A stretch of DNA of 64,000 nt from Streptomyces catenulae (GTDB lineage: Bacteria; Actinomycetota; Actinomycetes; Streptomycetales; Streptomycetaceae). Positions 9,273 to 21,732 of this stretch are shown here, one piece after another. The notes beneath the pieces were generated by a model. That model was not told the DNA's origin. It worked only from the letters and a program-made list of their open reading frames with translations, and did not search any database. A program made the translations under genes and the position numbers. Every line of letters begins with the position of its first letter. The first letter of the stretch is position 1. The stretch spans positions 1 through 64,000 of the forward strand of contig NZ_JODY01000004.1 of assembly GCF_000718015.1 (NCBI RefSeq), in the 5' to 3' direction.

Positions 9273-9280
9273 CGCACCCC

Positions 9281-9309
9281 GCCGGGCGCCGTACGGCACG
9301 GCGCCCGGC
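9281..9309 (+). terminator. Hairpin terminator directly after protease 2
   Basis: Perfect 12-bp stem GCCGGGCGCCGT (9281-9292) / ACGGCGCCCGGC (9298-9309) with a 5-nt loop, 8 nt after the stop codon. No T-tract, as is common in high-GC actinobacteria. Confidence 0.7.
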
Positions 9310-9369
9310 ACCGCACCGATCCACCCGGGACCCCTGTGACGTGTCCCCGGACGGAGGCGGCGCACCGAG

Positions 9370-9414
9370 AACGGCGGAACGGCCGGGGATTCCCTCCCCG
9401 GCCGTTCCGCCGTT
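9370..9414. terminator. Perfect 20-bp hairpin between protease 2 and glgE
   Basis: Left arm 9370-9389 (AACGGCGGAACGGCCGGGGA) pairs perfectly with 9395-9414 around the 5-nt loop TTCCC. It lies about 100 nt after the protease stop and 227 nt before glgE. It most likely backs up the hairpin at 9281 and insulates the glgE operon; no T-tract is present. The rest of 9273-9641 shows only a weak AT-richer stretch before glgE (GATAGAAAGGAGAAATTCC). Confidence 0.7.
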
Positions 9415-9641
9415 CCGGCGTTCCGTCACCCCGCCGCACGCCCCGGCCGCGCCGCCCCTGCCCCGTGCGCCACTCCGGGCCACCCCGCCCCTTCCGGCGC
9501 CCGGCCGCCCGGTGGCCGTCCCGCCGCGGCCGCCAACCGGGTGAAGGCGGCAGGCCCCCCGCCCCTCGCACACCGCCTCCCCCAGACGAACGGATAGAAA
9601 GGAGAAATTCCGGCAAAACCTGACGATTCCCTGGTGATCCC

Positions 9642-11642
9642 ATGATCGGTCGCATCCCTGTCCTGGACATCCGCCCCCGGCTCGACGACGGCCGTCCCGC
9701 GAAGGCGGTGACGGGCGAGACCTTCGCCGTCTCGGCCACCGTCTTCCGCGAGGGCCACGGCGCCGTCGCCGCCGATGTCGTGCTGACCGACCCGGCGGGC
9801 CACCCCGGCCCCCGGATCCCGATGACCGAACTCCGCCCGGGAACCGACCGGTTCACCGCCGAGGTCGCCCCGGACGCCGAGGGCCGCTGGTCGTACACGG
9901 TCGAGGCGTGGGCCGATCCGGTCACCACCTGGCGCCGCGCCGCCGCCGCGAGGATCCCCGCCGGGTCCGACCCCGAACTCACCCTGCGGGAAGGCGCCGA
10001 CCTGCTGCTCCGCGCCGCCGACGGCGTGCCGAAGGACGCCGGGCGGGAGGCGGTGCTCGCCGCCGCCGACGCCCTGCGCGACACCACCGCGCCGCCCGCC
10101 GCCCGCCTCGCCGCCGCCACCGCGCCCGCCGTCACCGAGGCGCTCACCCGCCATCCGCTGCGCGATCTGCGCACCGTCGCGGAGCCGCTGCCGCTCCTCG
10201 TCGAGCGCCGCCGGGCGCTGTACGGCTCCTGGTACGAGCTGTTCCCCCGCTCCGAGGGCGCGACCGCGGGGCCGGACGGCACCCTGACCGGCGGCACCCT
10301 GCGCACCGCCGCCGACCGGCTGCCCGCGGTCGCCGCGATGGGCTTCGACGTGGTCTACCTCCCACCCGTCCACCCCATCGGCACCACCCACCGCAAGGGC
10401 CCCAACAACTCCCTGACCGCGGGGCCGCAGGACGTCGGCTCCCCCTGGGCGATCGGTTCGGCGGACGGCGGGCATGACGCGCTCCACCCGGAACTGGGCA
10501 CCTTCGAGGACTTCGACCACTTCGTCCGCACCGCCCGTGACCTGCGGATGGAGGTGGCGCTCGACTTCGCGTTGCAGTGCTCGCCGGACCACCCGTGGAT
10601 CACCCGCCACCCGGAGTGGTTCCGGCACCGCGCCGACGGCTCCCTCGCCTGCGCGGAGAACCCGCCCAAGACGTACCAGGACATCCACCCGCTCGACTTC
10701 GACACCGACTTCCGGGGGCTGGTCCGCGAGACCGAGCGGCTGCTGCGCTTCTGGATGGCGAAGGGGGTGCGGATCTTCCGGGTCGACAATCCGCACACCA
10801 AGCCGGTGCACTTCTGGGAGACGGTGCTCGGCGCGGTGGGGCGCACCGACCCGGACGTGCTCTTCCTCGCCGAGGCGTTCACCCGCCCCGCGATGGTCCA
10901 CGCCCTGGCCCGCGCCGGATTCCAGCAGTCGTACACGTACTTCACCTGGCGGAACACCAAGCGGGAGCTGATCGACTACCTCACCGAGCTGACCGGTGAG
11001 GGCGCCGCGTATCTGCGGCCGAACTTCTTCGTCAACACCCCGGACATCCTGCACGGCTACCTCCAGGAGGGCGGGCGTCCCGCCTTCGCCGTCCGCGCGG
11101 TGCTCGCCGCCACCCTCTCCCCCTCCTGGGGTGTCTACGCGGGGTACGAACTGTGCGAGGCGGAGCCCGCGGAGCCGGGAAGTGAGGAGTACCGGGATTC
11201 CGAGAAGTATCAACTGCGGCCCCGCGACTGGGAGTCTGCGGCGCGGAGCGGAAAGACTCTGGCGCCGCTGCTCACCACCCTCAACCGCGTCCGCCGCCGC
11301 CATCCCGCCCTTCAGCAACTGCGGCGGCTGCATTTCCACGGCACCGACAACGACGCGGTGCTCGCCTATTCCAAACACGCGGGCCACGGCCGCACCGCGG
11401 ATACCGTCCTGACCGTGGTGAACCTTGATCCACACCACACCCAGGAGGCCACGGTCTCGTTGGACATGCCGGAACTCGGCCTCGGCCGGGACGATTCCTT
11501 CCCGGTGCGCGACGAGCTCACCGGCGACACCTACCACTGGGGCAGGGACAACTATGTACGGCTCGATCCGGGCCAGTCGCCCGCGCCCGCGCACGTGCTG
11601 TCCCTGCGACCGTCCTCACCGATCGGAGGGTCACCCAATTGA
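9642..11642 (+). CDS. glgE: GlgE, alpha-1,4-glucan:maltose-1-phosphate maltosyltransferase
   Basis: A 666-residue GH13_3 enzyme that transfers maltosyl units from alpha-maltose-1-phosphate to the non-reducing ends of alpha-1,4-glucans, releasing phosphate. An N-terminal beta-sandwich (about residues 1-110) and helical insert precede the catalytic barrel. The nucleophile is D382 in [11 protein letters not shown] and the acid/base is E411 in FLAEAFTRP. Their 29-residue spacing equals that of D394/E423 in the S. coelicolor enzyme. The HRKGPNN and [14 protein letters not shown] blocks are typical of GlgE. The upstream AAAGGAG (near 9598) is too far from the ATG to serve it, so translation initiation is weakly marked. 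First gene of the glgE-treS-mak-glgB cluster; its TGA overlaps the treS start. Confidence 0.97.
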   Translation: MIGRIPVLDIRPRLDDGRPAKAVTGETFAVSATVFREGHGAVAADVVLTDPAGHPGPRIPMTELRPGTDRFTAEVAPDAEGRWSYTVEAWADPVTTWRRAAAARIPAGSDPELTLREGADLLLRAADGVPKDAGREAVLAAADALRDTTAPPAARLAAATAPAVTEALTRHPLRDLRTVAEPLPLLVERRRALYGSWYELFPRSEGATAGPDGTLTGGTLRTAADRLPAVAAMGFDVVYLPPVHPIGTTHRKGPNNSLTAGPQDVGSPWAIGSADGGHDALHPELGTFEDFDHFVRTARDLRMEVALDFALQCSPDHPWITRHPEWFRHRADGSLACAENPPKTYQDIHPLDFDTDFRGLVRETERLLRFWMAKGVRIFRVDNPHTKPVHFWETVLGAVGRTDPDVLFLAEAFTRPAMVHALARAGFQQSYTYFTWRNTKRELIDYLTELTGEGAAYLRPNFFVNTPDILHGYLQEGGRPAFAVRAVLAATLSPSWGVYAGYELCEAEPAEPGSEEYRDSEKYQLRPRDWESAARSGKTLAPLLTTLNRVRRRHPALQQLRRLHFHGTDNDAVLAYSKHAGHGRTADTVLTVVNLDPHHTQEATVSLDMPELGLGRDDSFPVRDELTGDTYHWGRDNYVRLDPGQSPAPAHVLSLRPSSPIGGSPN

Positions 11643-13357
11643 TCGTCAACGAGCCCGTGCACGACACGTTCGAGGACACGCCGGAAAAGGACCGCGATCC
11701 GGACTGGTTCAAACGCGCCGTCTTCTACGAGGTCCTGGTCCGCTCCTTCCAGGACAGCAACGGAGACGGCGTCGGCGACCTCAAGGGCCTCACCTCGCGG
11801 CTCGATTATCTGCAATGGCTGGGCGTGGACTGCCTCTGGCTCCCGCCGTTCTTCAAGTCCCCGCTACGGGACGGCGGTTACGACGTCGCCGACTACACCG
11901 CGGTCCTGGACGAATTCGGTGACCTCGCCGATTTCGTGGAATTCGTCGACGCCGCCCACCAGCGCGGTATGCGGGTCATCATCGACATGGTGATGAACCA
12001 CACCAGCGACCAGCACCCGTGGTTCCAGTCCTCCCGCACCGACCCCGAGGGGCCGTACGGCGACTACTACGTCTGGGCGGACGACGACAAGCAGTACGCC
12101 GACGCGCGGATCATCTTCGTCGACACCGAGGCGTCCAACTGGACCTTCGACCCGGTCCGCAAGCAGTACTACTGGCATCGTTTCTTCTCCCACCAGCCGG
12201 ACCTCAACTACGAGAACCCGGCGGTCCAGGAGGAGATGATCTCCGCGCTGCGGTTCTGGCTCGACCTGGGCATCGACGGCTTCCGGCTGGACGCGGTGCC
12301 CTACCTCTACGCCGAGGAGGGCACCAACTGCGAGAACCTGCCGCGCTCGCACGACTTCCTGCGGCGGGTCCGCGCCGAGATCGACGCGCACTACCCGGAC
12401 ACCGTGCTGCTGGCGGAGGCGAACCAGTGGCCCGAGGACGTCGTCGACTACTTCGGTGACTACGCGAGCGGCGGCGACGAATGCCACATGGCGTTCCACT
12501 TTCCCGTCATGCCGCGCATCTTCATGGCGGTACGCCGCGAATCGCGCTATCCGGTGTCGGAAATCCTCGCCAAGACCCCGGCGATTCCGTCCGGCTGCCA
12601 GTGGGGCATCTTCCTGCGGAACCACGACGAGCTGACCCTCGAAATGGTCACCGACGAAGAGCGCGACTACATGTACGCGGAGTACGCCAAGGACCCGCGG
12701 ATGCGGGCCAATATCGGTATCCGCCGCCGCCTCGCCCCACTCCTCGACAACGACCGCAACCAGATCGAACTCTTCACCGCCCTGCTGCTCTCCCTACCGG
12801 GCTCGCCGATTCTCTATTACGGCGACGAGATCGGTATGGGCGACAACATCTGGCTGGGCGACCGGGACGCGGTACGCACCCCGATGCAGTGGACCCCGGA
12901 CCGCAATGCCGGATTCTCCTCCTGTGACCCCGGGCGGCTCACCCTGCCGACCATCATGGACCCGGTCCACGGATATCAGGTCACCAATGTCGAAGCGGCG
13001 ATGAGTTCCCCGTCCTCACTGCTGCACTGGACCCGCCGGATGATCGAGATCCGGAAACAGAATCCGGCGTTCGGACTCGGGAGTTACACCGAACTCCCCT
13101 CCAGCAACCCAGCGGTCCTCGCCTTTCTGCGGGCCGCGCCCGGCGAGGGCGGCGCGGACGACGATCTCGTCCTGTGCGTCCACAATTTCTCGCGCTTCGC
13201 CCAGCCGACGGAGCTGGATCTGGCGGAATTCGACGGCCGCCATCCGGTGGAACTCATCGGCGGTGTGCATTTCCCGCCCATCGGCCGGACGCCGTATCCG
13301 CTGACGCTGGCGGGCCACGGCTTCTACTGGTTCCGGCTGCGCCGCAACGCGCCCTGA
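11639..13357 (+). CDS. treS: TreS, trehalose synthase (maltose alpha-D-glucosyltransferase)
   Basis: A 572-residue GH13 enzyme interconverting trehalose and maltose. The TTG start at 11639 overlaps the glgE stop (TTGA) and follows GGAGGG near 11625, so the two are translationally coupled. Catalytic residues seen: nucleophile D218 ([11 protein letters not shown]), acid/base E260 (LLAEANQWP) and D330 ([10 protein letters not shown]). The 42- and 70-residue spacings match those of the mycobacterial enzyme. [13 protein letters not shown] is the family's calcium/active-site block. In the pathway it supplies maltose from trehalose for the maltokinase encoded next; TreS and maltokinase form a complex in mycobacteria. 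Start codon choice rests on the overlap and ribosome-binding site. Confidence 0.97.
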   Translation: MIVNEPVHDTFEDTPEKDRDPDWFKRAVFYEVLVRSFQDSNGDGVGDLKGLTSRLDYLQWLGVDCLWLPPFFKSPLRDGGYDVADYTAVLDEFGDLADFVEFVDAAHQRGMRVIIDMVMNHTSDQHPWFQSSRTDPEGPYGDYYVWADDDKQYADARIIFVDTEASNWTFDPVRKQYYWHRFFSHQPDLNYENPAVQEEMISALRFWLDLGIDGFRLDAVPYLYAEEGTNCENLPRSHDFLRRVRAEIDAHYPDTVLLAEANQWPEDVVDYFGDYASGGDECHMAFHFPVMPRIFMAVRRESRYPVSEILAKTPAIPSGCQWGIFLRNHDELTLEMVTDEERDYMYAEYAKDPRMRANIGIRRRLAPLLDNDRNQIELFTALLLSLPGSPILYYGDEIGMGDNIWLGDRDAVRTPMQWTPDRNAGFSSCDPGRLTLPTIMDPVHGYQVTNVEAAMSSPSSLLHWTRRMIEIRKQNPAFGLGSYTELPSSNPAVLAFLRAAPGEGGADDDLVLCVHNFSRFAQPTELDLAEFDGRHPVELIGGVHFPPIGRTPYPLTLAGHGFYWFRLRRNAP

Positions 13358-13642
13358 CCGGGGCCGACCGGAGGCGGGCCGACCGCCGCCCGCCCGCTCC
13401 CCGGACCACCCGCCGCCCGTACGCCACCCGCCGCGTACGGGCGCGGGCGCGTCCGGAGCGGGCGCGGGAACCGGCCGGACCGCCGGGCGGTACGACCACG
13501 GGGCGGGCCCACCGGCGCCCCGTGCCGCCCGGCGGTGCGGACTCCGTCCGGGGGTACGCTCCCCGCGCCGCCGCACGGAGAACGCCGCATTCCGGGACAC
13601 TTTGCGCAACCTGTCGAGTGCCCCGGGAAAGGACGCGCCCCC

Positions 13643-15088
13643 ATGCCGGACCCCGCCTCGACCGGTGCGCCGCCCAGATCCGGCGGGCCCCCGCTCGCCG
13701 CCGCGCCCGATCTGCTCCCCTCCCTCGCCCCGCTCCTCGCCGACTGGCTGCCGGGCCGCCGCTGGTTCGCCGGGCACGGGCGGCTGATCACCGGCTTCAC
13801 CCTGCTCTCCGCGACCGAGCTGCTGCCCTGCACCGTCGTCGGCGGGCCGCCCGGACTGCTCCATCTGCTGGTCCGCGTGGAGCAGGCCACCGCCCGGGCG
13901 CCCGGGGCGCCGCCCGGCGACTGCTACCAACTGCTGCTGGGCGTGGGCCGGGAGGTGCCGCCCCGCCTCGCCCCCGCGCTGATCGGCCGCCCCGTCGGCG
14001 GCCCGCTGCGCGGCCACGCCGTCCACGACGCACTGCTCGACGGGCACCTGTGCGGGCTGCTGCTGGAGCGGCTGCGGCTGCCGGGCCGGATCGGGGCGCT
14101 CGACTTCCACCGCGAGGCGGGCACCGAGATCCCGCCCCGGCTGCCCGGCCGTCCGCTCGGCGCGGAGCAGTCGCACACCTCGCTCGTCTACGGCGAGACG
14201 CTGATCCTCAAGGTCTTCCGGCAGGTCACCCCGGGGCTCAACCCGGATCTGGAGCTGTCGCGCGCCCTGGCCGCGGCCCGGTGCCCGCGGGTTCCGGCGC
14301 CCGTCGCGTGGTTCAAGGCCCGCGCGCGGGAGCCGGGCGCCGAGCCGACGACGCTCGGGGTGCTCCAGCCGTTCCTGCCGGGGTGCGCCGACGGCTGGCA
14401 GCTGGCGCTCACGGCGCTGTCCGGGCGCGCCGACTTCACCGCGTCGGCGCGGTCCCTGGGGCAGGCCACCGCGGAGGTGCACACCGCGCTCGCCCGGGCG
14501 CTGCCGACCGCGGCGCTGCGCCGTCCGCAGCTGGAGTCCATCGCGGCGGGGATGCGCGCCCGGCTGGAGACCACCGCCCGCGCGGTCCCCGGCCTGCGGC
14601 CGTACCGCGCCGGGCTGCGCACCGCGTTCGACGCGCTCGCCGCCGCCGGGCGGGGCGGCGGCAGCTGGGCGGCGCAGCGCATCCACGGCGATCTCCACCT
14701 GGGGCAGACGCTCCGCCCGGCGCGGGGCCCCGGCCGCTGGTCGCTGATCGACTTCGAGGGGGAACCGGCCCGCCCGCTGGCCGAACGGCGCCGCCCGCAG
14801 CCCGCGGTCCGCGATGTCGCGGCGATGCTCCGCTCCTTCGACTACGCGGCCCGCAGCGGCCCCTCGGGCGGTGACGCCTGGTCGCTGGAGTGGGCCCGCC
14901 GCACCCGGGAGGCGTACTGCCGCGGCTACGCGGAGGGCGGCGGTCTCGACCCCGGCACGGCGCCGGAGCTGATGCGTGCGTACGAGACCGACAAGGCGGT
15001 CTACGAGGTGCTCTACGAGGCCCGGCACCGGCCCGACTGGCTCCCGGTGCCGATGGCCGCGGTACGGCGCCTGGCCGACGGCGGGTGA
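13643..15088 (+). CDS. mak: Mak (Pep2), maltokinase
   Basis: A 481-residue aminoglycoside-phosphotransferase-like kinase that makes maltose-1-phosphate from maltose and ATP, the substrate of GlgE. The N-terminal cap contains [12 protein letters not shown], typical of maltokinases. The phosphotransfer site [11 protein letters not shown] lies near residue 348 and the metal-binding [14 protein letters not shown] near 370. The ATG at 13643 follows GGAAAGGA at 13626-13633; an in-frame extension to 13535 lacks any signal and starts in low-complexity DNA. The 285 bp between treS and this gene are GC-rich and show no terminator, so it may still be co-transcribed, but a separate promoter cannot be excluded. 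Confidence 0.94.
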   Translation: MPDPASTGAPPRSGGPPLAAAPDLLPSLAPLLADWLPGRRWFAGHGRLITGFTLLSATELLPCTVVGGPPGLLHLLVRVEQATARAPGAPPGDCYQLLLGVGREVPPRLAPALIGRPVGGPLRGHAVHDALLDGHLCGLLLERLRLPGRIGALDFHREAGTEIPPRLPGRPLGAEQSHTSLVYGETLILKVFRQVTPGLNPDLELSRALAAARCPRVPAPVAWFKARAREPGAEPTTLGVLQPFLPGCADGWQLALTALSGRADFTASARSLGQATAEVHTALARALPTAALRRPQLESIAAGMRARLETTARAVPGLRPYRAGLRTAFDALAAAGRGGGSWAAQRIHGDLHLGQTLRPARGPGRWSLIDFEGEPARPLAERRRPQPAVRDVAAMLRSFDYAARSGPSGGDAWSLEWARRTREAYCRGYAEGGGLDPGTAPELMRAYETDKAVYEVLYEARHRPDWLPVPMAAVRRLADGG

Positions 15089-15106
15089 GGGGGCGGGGCG
15101 GGGGCG

Positions 15107-15163
15107 GGCCCGGCACGGGGCCGAGCCCGGGGTGCGGAGGCCCGGCACGGGGCAAGCCCGGGG
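15107..15163 (+). repeat. GC-rich direct repeat between mak and glgB
   Basis: Two copies of a roughly 25-bp unit starting GGCCCGGCACGGGGC and ending AGCCCGGGG, at 15107-15132 and 15139-15163, 32 bp apart and differing by a small indel and one base. The remainder of the 323-bp mak-glgB gap holds shorter repeats (CCCCGTACCGCC twice near 15195-15235; GCCCCGCGAC twice near 15255-15295). No gene or clear promoter is seen. Confidence 0.7.
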
Positions 15164-15411
15164 CGGGCCCGGGCCCGGCGCTCGCAGGCCCAGCCCCGTA
15201 CCGCCGGGAGGTGCGCCGCCCGGCCCCGTACCGCCCGGCCGACCGCCGCCGGGGCGCCCCGCGACAGCCGCCGTCGGGCCGCCCCGCGACGGCCACCGGA
15301 CGCCTCCGGCGCGCCGCAACCTCCGCCGTCCCCGGGCAGCGCACCGCCTCGCGCGGCTGCCGTCCCGCCCCGTCCGACCGTTCCGTCCGACGCCCCGCCA
15401 GGAGGCCGCCC

Positions 15412-17745
<2,334 letters not shown>

Positions 17746-17780
17746 CGGCAGGGGCGGCGGCCGGGTGTCCGCCTCCCGGC

Positions 17781-18269
17781 TCAGACCCGCTCGGCGGCCG
17801 GTCCGAGGGCGGCCCGCAGCCCGGCGACCGAGGCCCGCCACTGCGGCCCGGAGTCCGACTCGTCCCACAGCTCGGCCAGTTCGGAATCGGGGGCGAGCAC
17901 CCGGTCCAGGGCGCGGACGGCGAGACCGGTCAGCTCGGGCGGCGGCTGCGGTATGACACAGCGCGGCAGCGACACCGCCGCACCCCCGCACCCGGCGGGC
18001 CCGGCCGCCCCGGCGCCACCCGGCTCCGTACCGGCCGCGCCACCCGGCTCCGTACCGGCCGCGCCGCCCGGTCGGGCCGCCGCCAGCAGCGCCGCCGCGG
18101 CCACCGCCGTCTCGCCCTCCGGTGCGTCCAGATACCAGCGCTCCTCGACGGCGTCGGCCAGTGCCGTGCGTACCGCGAAGAGGCGGCGGTTCTCCGGCAG
18201 CGCGCCCAGCCGCACCACGAGGTCCGCCGCGGCGTCCCCGCCGAACGGACCCGTCCCCCATGTGCCCAT
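17781..18269 (-). CDS. DUF4259-family protein
   Basis: A 162-residue protein starting MGTWGTGPFGGDAAADL, the hallmark N-terminus of the DUF4259 family, with the family's later DSELAELWDE block near the C-terminus. The start at 18269 is preceded on the reverse strand by GACGAGGAG. The middle of the protein contains an inserted Gly/Ala/Pro segment built from an 8-residue unit AAGTEPGG, encoded by a 24-bp tandem repeat (listed separately). No signal peptide or membrane segment. The family's biochemical role is unknown; members are small cytosolic proteins. It converges with glgB. Confidence 0.85.
   Translation of the reverse strand: MGTWGTGPFGGDAAADLVVRLGALPENRRLFAVRTALADAVEERWYLDAPEGETAVAAAALLAAARPGGAAGTEPGGAAGTEPGGAGAAGPAGCGGAAVSLPRCVIPQPPPELTGLAVRALDRVLAPDSELAELWDESDSGPQWRASVAGLRAALGPAAERV
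18013..18071 (-). repeat. 24-bp in-frame tandem repeat inside the DUF4259 gene
   Basis: Two perfect 24-bp copies at 18013-18036 and 18037-18060, each GCGCCACCCGGCTCC followed by GTACCGGCC, plus a partial third copy at 18061-18071. Each unit encodes 8 residues (AAGTEPGG on the coding strand). The length is a multiple of three, so copy-number change would keep the frame. Confidence 0.9.
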
Positions 18270-18410
18270 GCCCCGCTCCTCGTCACCCGGCGGCCGGTCC
18301 ACCCCCGGCCGCTGCGATCCCGTCCCCTGCATGGTGCCGCACGCCACTGACAACGGCCGTCCGACGGCCTCGGGGACCCGGCGTCCGTGCAGGTGGGGCG
18401 TGGAATGCGG

Positions 18411-18442
18411 ACGGGGCGGGCGCCCGGAGGCACCCGCCCCGT
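18411..18442 (-). terminator. Hairpin terminator downstream of dctA
   Basis: 10-bp stem ACGGGGCGGG (18411-18420) / CCCGCCCCGT (18433-18442), about 55 nt beyond the dctA stop on the reverse strand. The 227-bp gap 18270-18496 holds nothing else clear apart from the DUF4259 leader. Confidence 0.6.
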
Positions 18443-18496
18443 ACGGCGGTGGGAGGCGGCGTGGCCGGTTCCGGGGAACCGTCGCCCGGCGGCCGG

Positions 18497-19894
18497 TCAG
18501 ACCCCGGCGGGCGCCTTCGCCCCGTCCGTGCGCGGGGCGTCGTCGGCCGGTGCGGGGGCGCCGTGGTCGTCGCTCAGGGTCGCCTCGTCGAACGGCAGCT
18601 GACCGGCGAGGACCTCGCCTACCCGGGCCTTGTCGATCTCCTTCGTCCAGGTGCCGATGAGGACGGTGGCGACGGCGTTGCCGGCGAAGTTGGTCAGCGC
18701 CCGCGCCTCGCTCATGAAGCGGTCGATGCCGACGATCAGGCCGACGCCGTCGACCAGTTCGGGGCGGTGCGACTGGAGGCCGCCGGCGAGGGTGGCCAGG
18801 CCCGCGCCGGTGACCCCGGCGGCGCCCTTCGAGGCGATGATCATGAAGACGAGCAGGGAGATCTGCTGGCCCAGGGCGAGCGGCTGGCCCATCGCCTCGG
18901 CGACGAAGAGCGCGGACATCGTCAGGTAGATGGCGGTGCCGTCGAGGTTGAAGCTGTAGCCGGTGGGGACGGTGATGCCGACCACGGGCTTGCTGACGCC
19001 CAGGTGCTCCATCTTGGCGATCAGCCGCGGCAGCGCCGACTCCGAGGAGGAGGTCGACAGGATCAGCAGGAACTCCCGGGCCAGGTACTTCAGCAGCAGG
19101 AAGATGTTGACCCCGGCGAAGAGCCGCAGCATCGTGCCCAGGACGACGATCACGAAGAGCAGACAGGTGACGTAGAAGCCGACCATGATGACGGCGAGGG
19201 ACTTCAGCGCGTCCACGCCGGTCTCGCCGACCACCGCGGCCATGGCGCCGAAGGCACCGACCGGCGCCACCCACATGATCATCGACAGCACGCGGAAGAC
19301 CAGCTTCTGCAGATGTCCGACGCCGCGCAGCACCGGCTCGCCCGCCTTGCCGAGCGACTGGAGCCCGAAGCCGACCAGCAGCGCGACCAGCAGCGTCTGG
19401 AGCACCTCGCCCTGGGTGAAGGCGGAGACCAGCGTCGTCGGGATCATGCCGAGCAGGAAGTCGGCGGTGGACTCGCCGCCGCCCGCGGTCTGCGCCTGGC
19501 CCGCGTGGCGCACCGACTCGGTCAGGTGGAGGCCCGAGCCGGGCTCCAGGATGTTGCCGACGACCAGACCGATGGCGAGGGCGACGGTGGACATCACCAT
19601 GAAGTAGCCGAGGGCGAGACCGCCGACGGCGCCGACCTTGGCCGCCTTCCGGACCGACCCCACACCCAGCACGATCGTGCAGAAGATGACCGGCGAGATC
19701 ATCATCTTGATGAGGTTCACGAACCCGGCGCCGAGCGGCTTCAGCTCGACGGCGACACCGGGGGCGATGAAGCCGACGGCGATGCCGAGCAGTACCGCGG
19801 CGATCACGGCGATGTAGAGGAAATGCGTCCGGTCCCGCTTCTTCGGCGCGCTCTCCTCGGTGGTACCGCCGGACGGCGGCGTCTTTGCAGCCAC
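18497..19894 (-). CDS. dctA: DctA-type dicarboxylate:cation symporter (DAACS family)
   Basis: A 465-residue membrane transporter for C4-dicarboxylates (succinate, fumarate, malate) or acidic amino acids driven by H+/Na+. It shows the glutamate-transporter (GltP/DctA) fold signatures: serine-rich STSSSESALPRL in hairpin 1, and SFNLDGTAIYLTMS for substrate and cation binding. About eight hydrophobic segments begin with FLYIAVIAAVLLGIAVGFI after a short polar N-terminus. GTG start at 19894 preceded by GAGGAGG. It is divergent from a CitA/CitB-type two-component system 140 bp away, the usual arrangement for dicarboxylate-responsive control. The acidic C-terminal tail is non-conserved. Substrate assignment to C4-dicarboxylates rather than glutamate is inferred from sequence type and context. 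Confidence 0.9.
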   Translation of the reverse strand: MAAKTPPSGGTTEESAPKKRDRTHFLYIAVIAAVLLGIAVGFIAPGVAVELKPLGAGFVNLIKMMISPVIFCTIVLGVGSVRKAAKVGAVGGLALGYFMVMSTVALAIGLVVGNILEPGSGLHLTESVRHAGQAQTAGGGESTADFLLGMIPTTLVSAFTQGEVLQTLLVALLVGFGLQSLGKAGEPVLRGVGHLQKLVFRVLSMIMWVAPVGAFGAMAAVVGETGVDALKSLAVIMVGFYVTCLLFVIVVLGTMLRLFAGVNIFLLLKYLAREFLLILSTSSSESALPRLIAKMEHLGVSKPVVGITVPTGYSFNLDGTAIYLTMSALFVAEAMGQPLALGQQISLLVFMIIASKGAAGVTGAGLATLAGGLQSHRPELVDGVGLIVGIDRFMSEARALTNFAGNAVATVLIGTWTKEIDKARVGEVLAGQLPFDEATLSDDHGAPAPADDAPRTDGAKAPAGV

Positions 19895-19914
19895 GGCTGC
19901 CTCCTCGCTCTACG

Positions 19915-19945
19915 GTTGCGCACTGATCTGCGGCTCGGGCGCAAC
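19915..19945. promoter_or_regulatory. Inverted repeat in the dctA/sensor-kinase divergent promoter region
   Basis: GTTGCGC (19915-19921) and GCGCAAC (19939-19945) form a 7-bp inverted repeat with a 17-nt spacer between the divergent starts. It is a candidate binding site for the response regulator at 21729. An AT-rich patch CATATAAAAG at 20005-20014 lies on the kinase side. Confidence 0.35.
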
Positions 19946-20034
19946 GAGTCCCGGAGACTATGCACCTGGGCTGTGGCGTGCGTCACCCTTACGTGCATTT
20001 CGTTCATATAAAAGTGACCGGGCAGACTGTTTGC

Positions 20035-21732
20035 ATGCACTGTGCCTTTCCGCGGACGCCGTTGCGTCTGCGACGCCCGCGCAGCCTGGCGGGGCAGCTC
20101 TTCGCGATGCAGGTCCTCCTGGTGACCGTGGTCGTCGCGGGCTGCGCCGTCTTCGCGTACGCAAGCGCCGGGCGGCAGGCGAAGGAGACCGCGCGGCGGC
20201 AGACGACCGCGGTGACGACGGCGGTCGCCGACTCGCCCGCGGTGGTCGCCGCCGTCCGCGGCGCCGATCCGACGGCGGCGCTCCAGCCGTACACCGAGCG
20301 GCTGCGGCGCGACGCGGGCGTCGACTTCGTCGTCGTGATGGCGCCGGACGGCACCCGCTGGACCCACCCGGAACCGGACGCGATCGGCCGGACCTACCTC
20401 GGGCACACCGGGCGGGCGCTGCACGGCGAGACGTTCGCGGAGACACATCTGGGGGTGCTCGGGCCGTCGGTGCGGGTGATCGCGCCGGTCCGCGACCCGG
20501 CGCACGGCGACCGCGTCGTGGCGCTGGTCAGCTCCGGCATCACCATCGCCACCATCAGCGAGCAGCTGCGCAACCAGGTGCTGGCGCTGCTCGGGGTGGC
20601 CGCGGCGGCGCTGGCGCTGGGCGGGCTCGGGACGTATGTGATCAACGCCCGGCTGCGGCGCCACACCCACGGGATGAACGCCGCCGAGCTGAGCCGGATG
20701 CACGAATACCACCAGGCGGCGCTGCACGCGGTACGGGAGGGGCTGCTGATGCTGGACGGAGGGCGGCGGGTGTCGCTGATCAACGACGGCGCCCGGGAAC
20801 TCCTCGGCGTGACCGGTGTGGCGGTGGGCCGCCCGGTGGCGGAGCTGGGGCTGCCCGCACCGCTGGCGACCGCGCTGACCGCGCCCGGTCCGCTCCGCGA
20901 CGCGCTGCATCTGACGGACGAACGGGTGCTGGTGGTCAACTCCGCGCCGGTCTCCGGCGGGGAGCACCGCGGCAGCGTCATCACCCTGCGCGACCACACC
21001 GAACTCCAGGCGCTCTCCGGCGAGTTGGACTCGGTACGCGGGTTCGCCGAGGCGCTGCGGTCGCAGGCGCACGAGGCCGCCAACCGGCTGCACACGGTGG
21101 TGTCGCTGATCGAACTGGGCCGCGCCGACGAGGCGGTGGAGTTCGCCACCGCCGAACTGGAGCTGGCGCAGGCGCTGACCGACCAGGTCGTCGGCGCGGT
21201 CGCCGAACCGGTCCTCGCCGCACTGCTCCTGGGCAAGGCGGCGCAGGCCAACGAGCACGGCGCGGAGCTGGTGCTGACCGCCGACAGCCGGATCGACGAC
21301 GGACTGCTCCCGCCCGACCTGCCCGCCCGCGATCTGGTGACGGTGCTCGGCAACCTCATCGACAACGCCCTGGACGCCGCGGCGCCGGACGCCACCTCGG
21401 GCGCCGCCCCGCCCGGCGCCCCCGACGGCCCGGCGGACCCGCCGAAGGTCACCGTCACCGCCCGCTCCGACGGCGGCGAACTGCTGCTGCGCGTGGCGGA
21501 CAACGGGCCCGGCGTGCCCGAGGAGAGCGCCGCGGAGATCTTCCGCCGCGGCTGGAGCAGCAAGCCGCCGACGGCGGGCGCGCCCGGACGTGGCCGGGGG
21601 CTGGGCCTGGCCCTCGTCCAACAGGCGGTCCGGCGCAACGGCGGCACCGTCGCCCTCGACCGCGCACCGGACGGCGGCGCGCGCTTCACGGTCCGGCTGC
21701 CGCTGCGGACCACGGACGGAGACACCCCATGA
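20035..21732 (+). CDS. CitA/DcuS-family sensor histidine kinase
   Basis: A 565-residue membrane kinase of the family that senses citrate or C4-dicarboxylates. TM1 spans about residues 20-42 (LLVTVVVAGCAVFAYA). An extracytoplasmic PDC sensor follows (about 45-175), then TM2 (VLALLGVAAAALALGG), a PAS domain, and the kinase core. The phospho-accepting His is probably H346 in SQAHEAANRLHT. The ATPase has N-box NLIDNALDAA and G-boxes DNGPGVPEE and GRGLGLALV. The ATG at 20035 was chosen over upstream in-frame codons because the sequence from there matches the family; a CAGACT hexamer 6 nt upstream would allow a leaderless start. It overlaps its response regulator by ATGA. Likely ligand: the substrate of the adjacent carrier (inferred). 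Confidence 0.9.
   Translation: MHCAFPRTPLRLRRPRSLAGQLFAMQVLLVTVVVAGCAVFAYASAGRQAKETARRQTTAVTTAVADSPAVVAAVRGADPTAALQPYTERLRRDAGVDFVVVMAPDGTRWTHPEPDAIGRTYLGHTGRALHGETFAETHLGVLGPSVRVIAPVRDPAHGDRVVALVSSGITIATISEQLRNQVLALLGVAAAALALGGLGTYVINARLRRHTHGMNAAELSRMHEYHQAALHAVREGLLMLDGGRRVSLINDGARELLGVTGVAVGRPVAELGLPAPLATALTAPGPLRDALHLTDERVLVVNSAPVSGGEHRGSVITLRDHTELQALSGELDSVRGFAEALRSQAHEAANRLHTVVSLIELGRADEAVEFATAELELAQALTDQVVGAVAEPVLAALLLGKAAQANEHGAELVLTADSRIDDGLLPPDLPARDLVTVLGNLIDNALDAAAPDATSGAAPPGAPDGPADPPKVTVTARSDGGELLLRVADNGPGVPEESAAEIFRRGWSSKPPTAGAPGRGRGLGLALVQQAVRRNGGTVALDRAPDGGARFTVRLPLRTTDGDTP

Noticed and set aside
5474..9365. Long reverse-strand frames opposite the two M4 proteases
   Set aside because: Val/Gly/Asp-rich mirror translations of conserved protease codons, present for both paralogues because the proteases themselves are alike.
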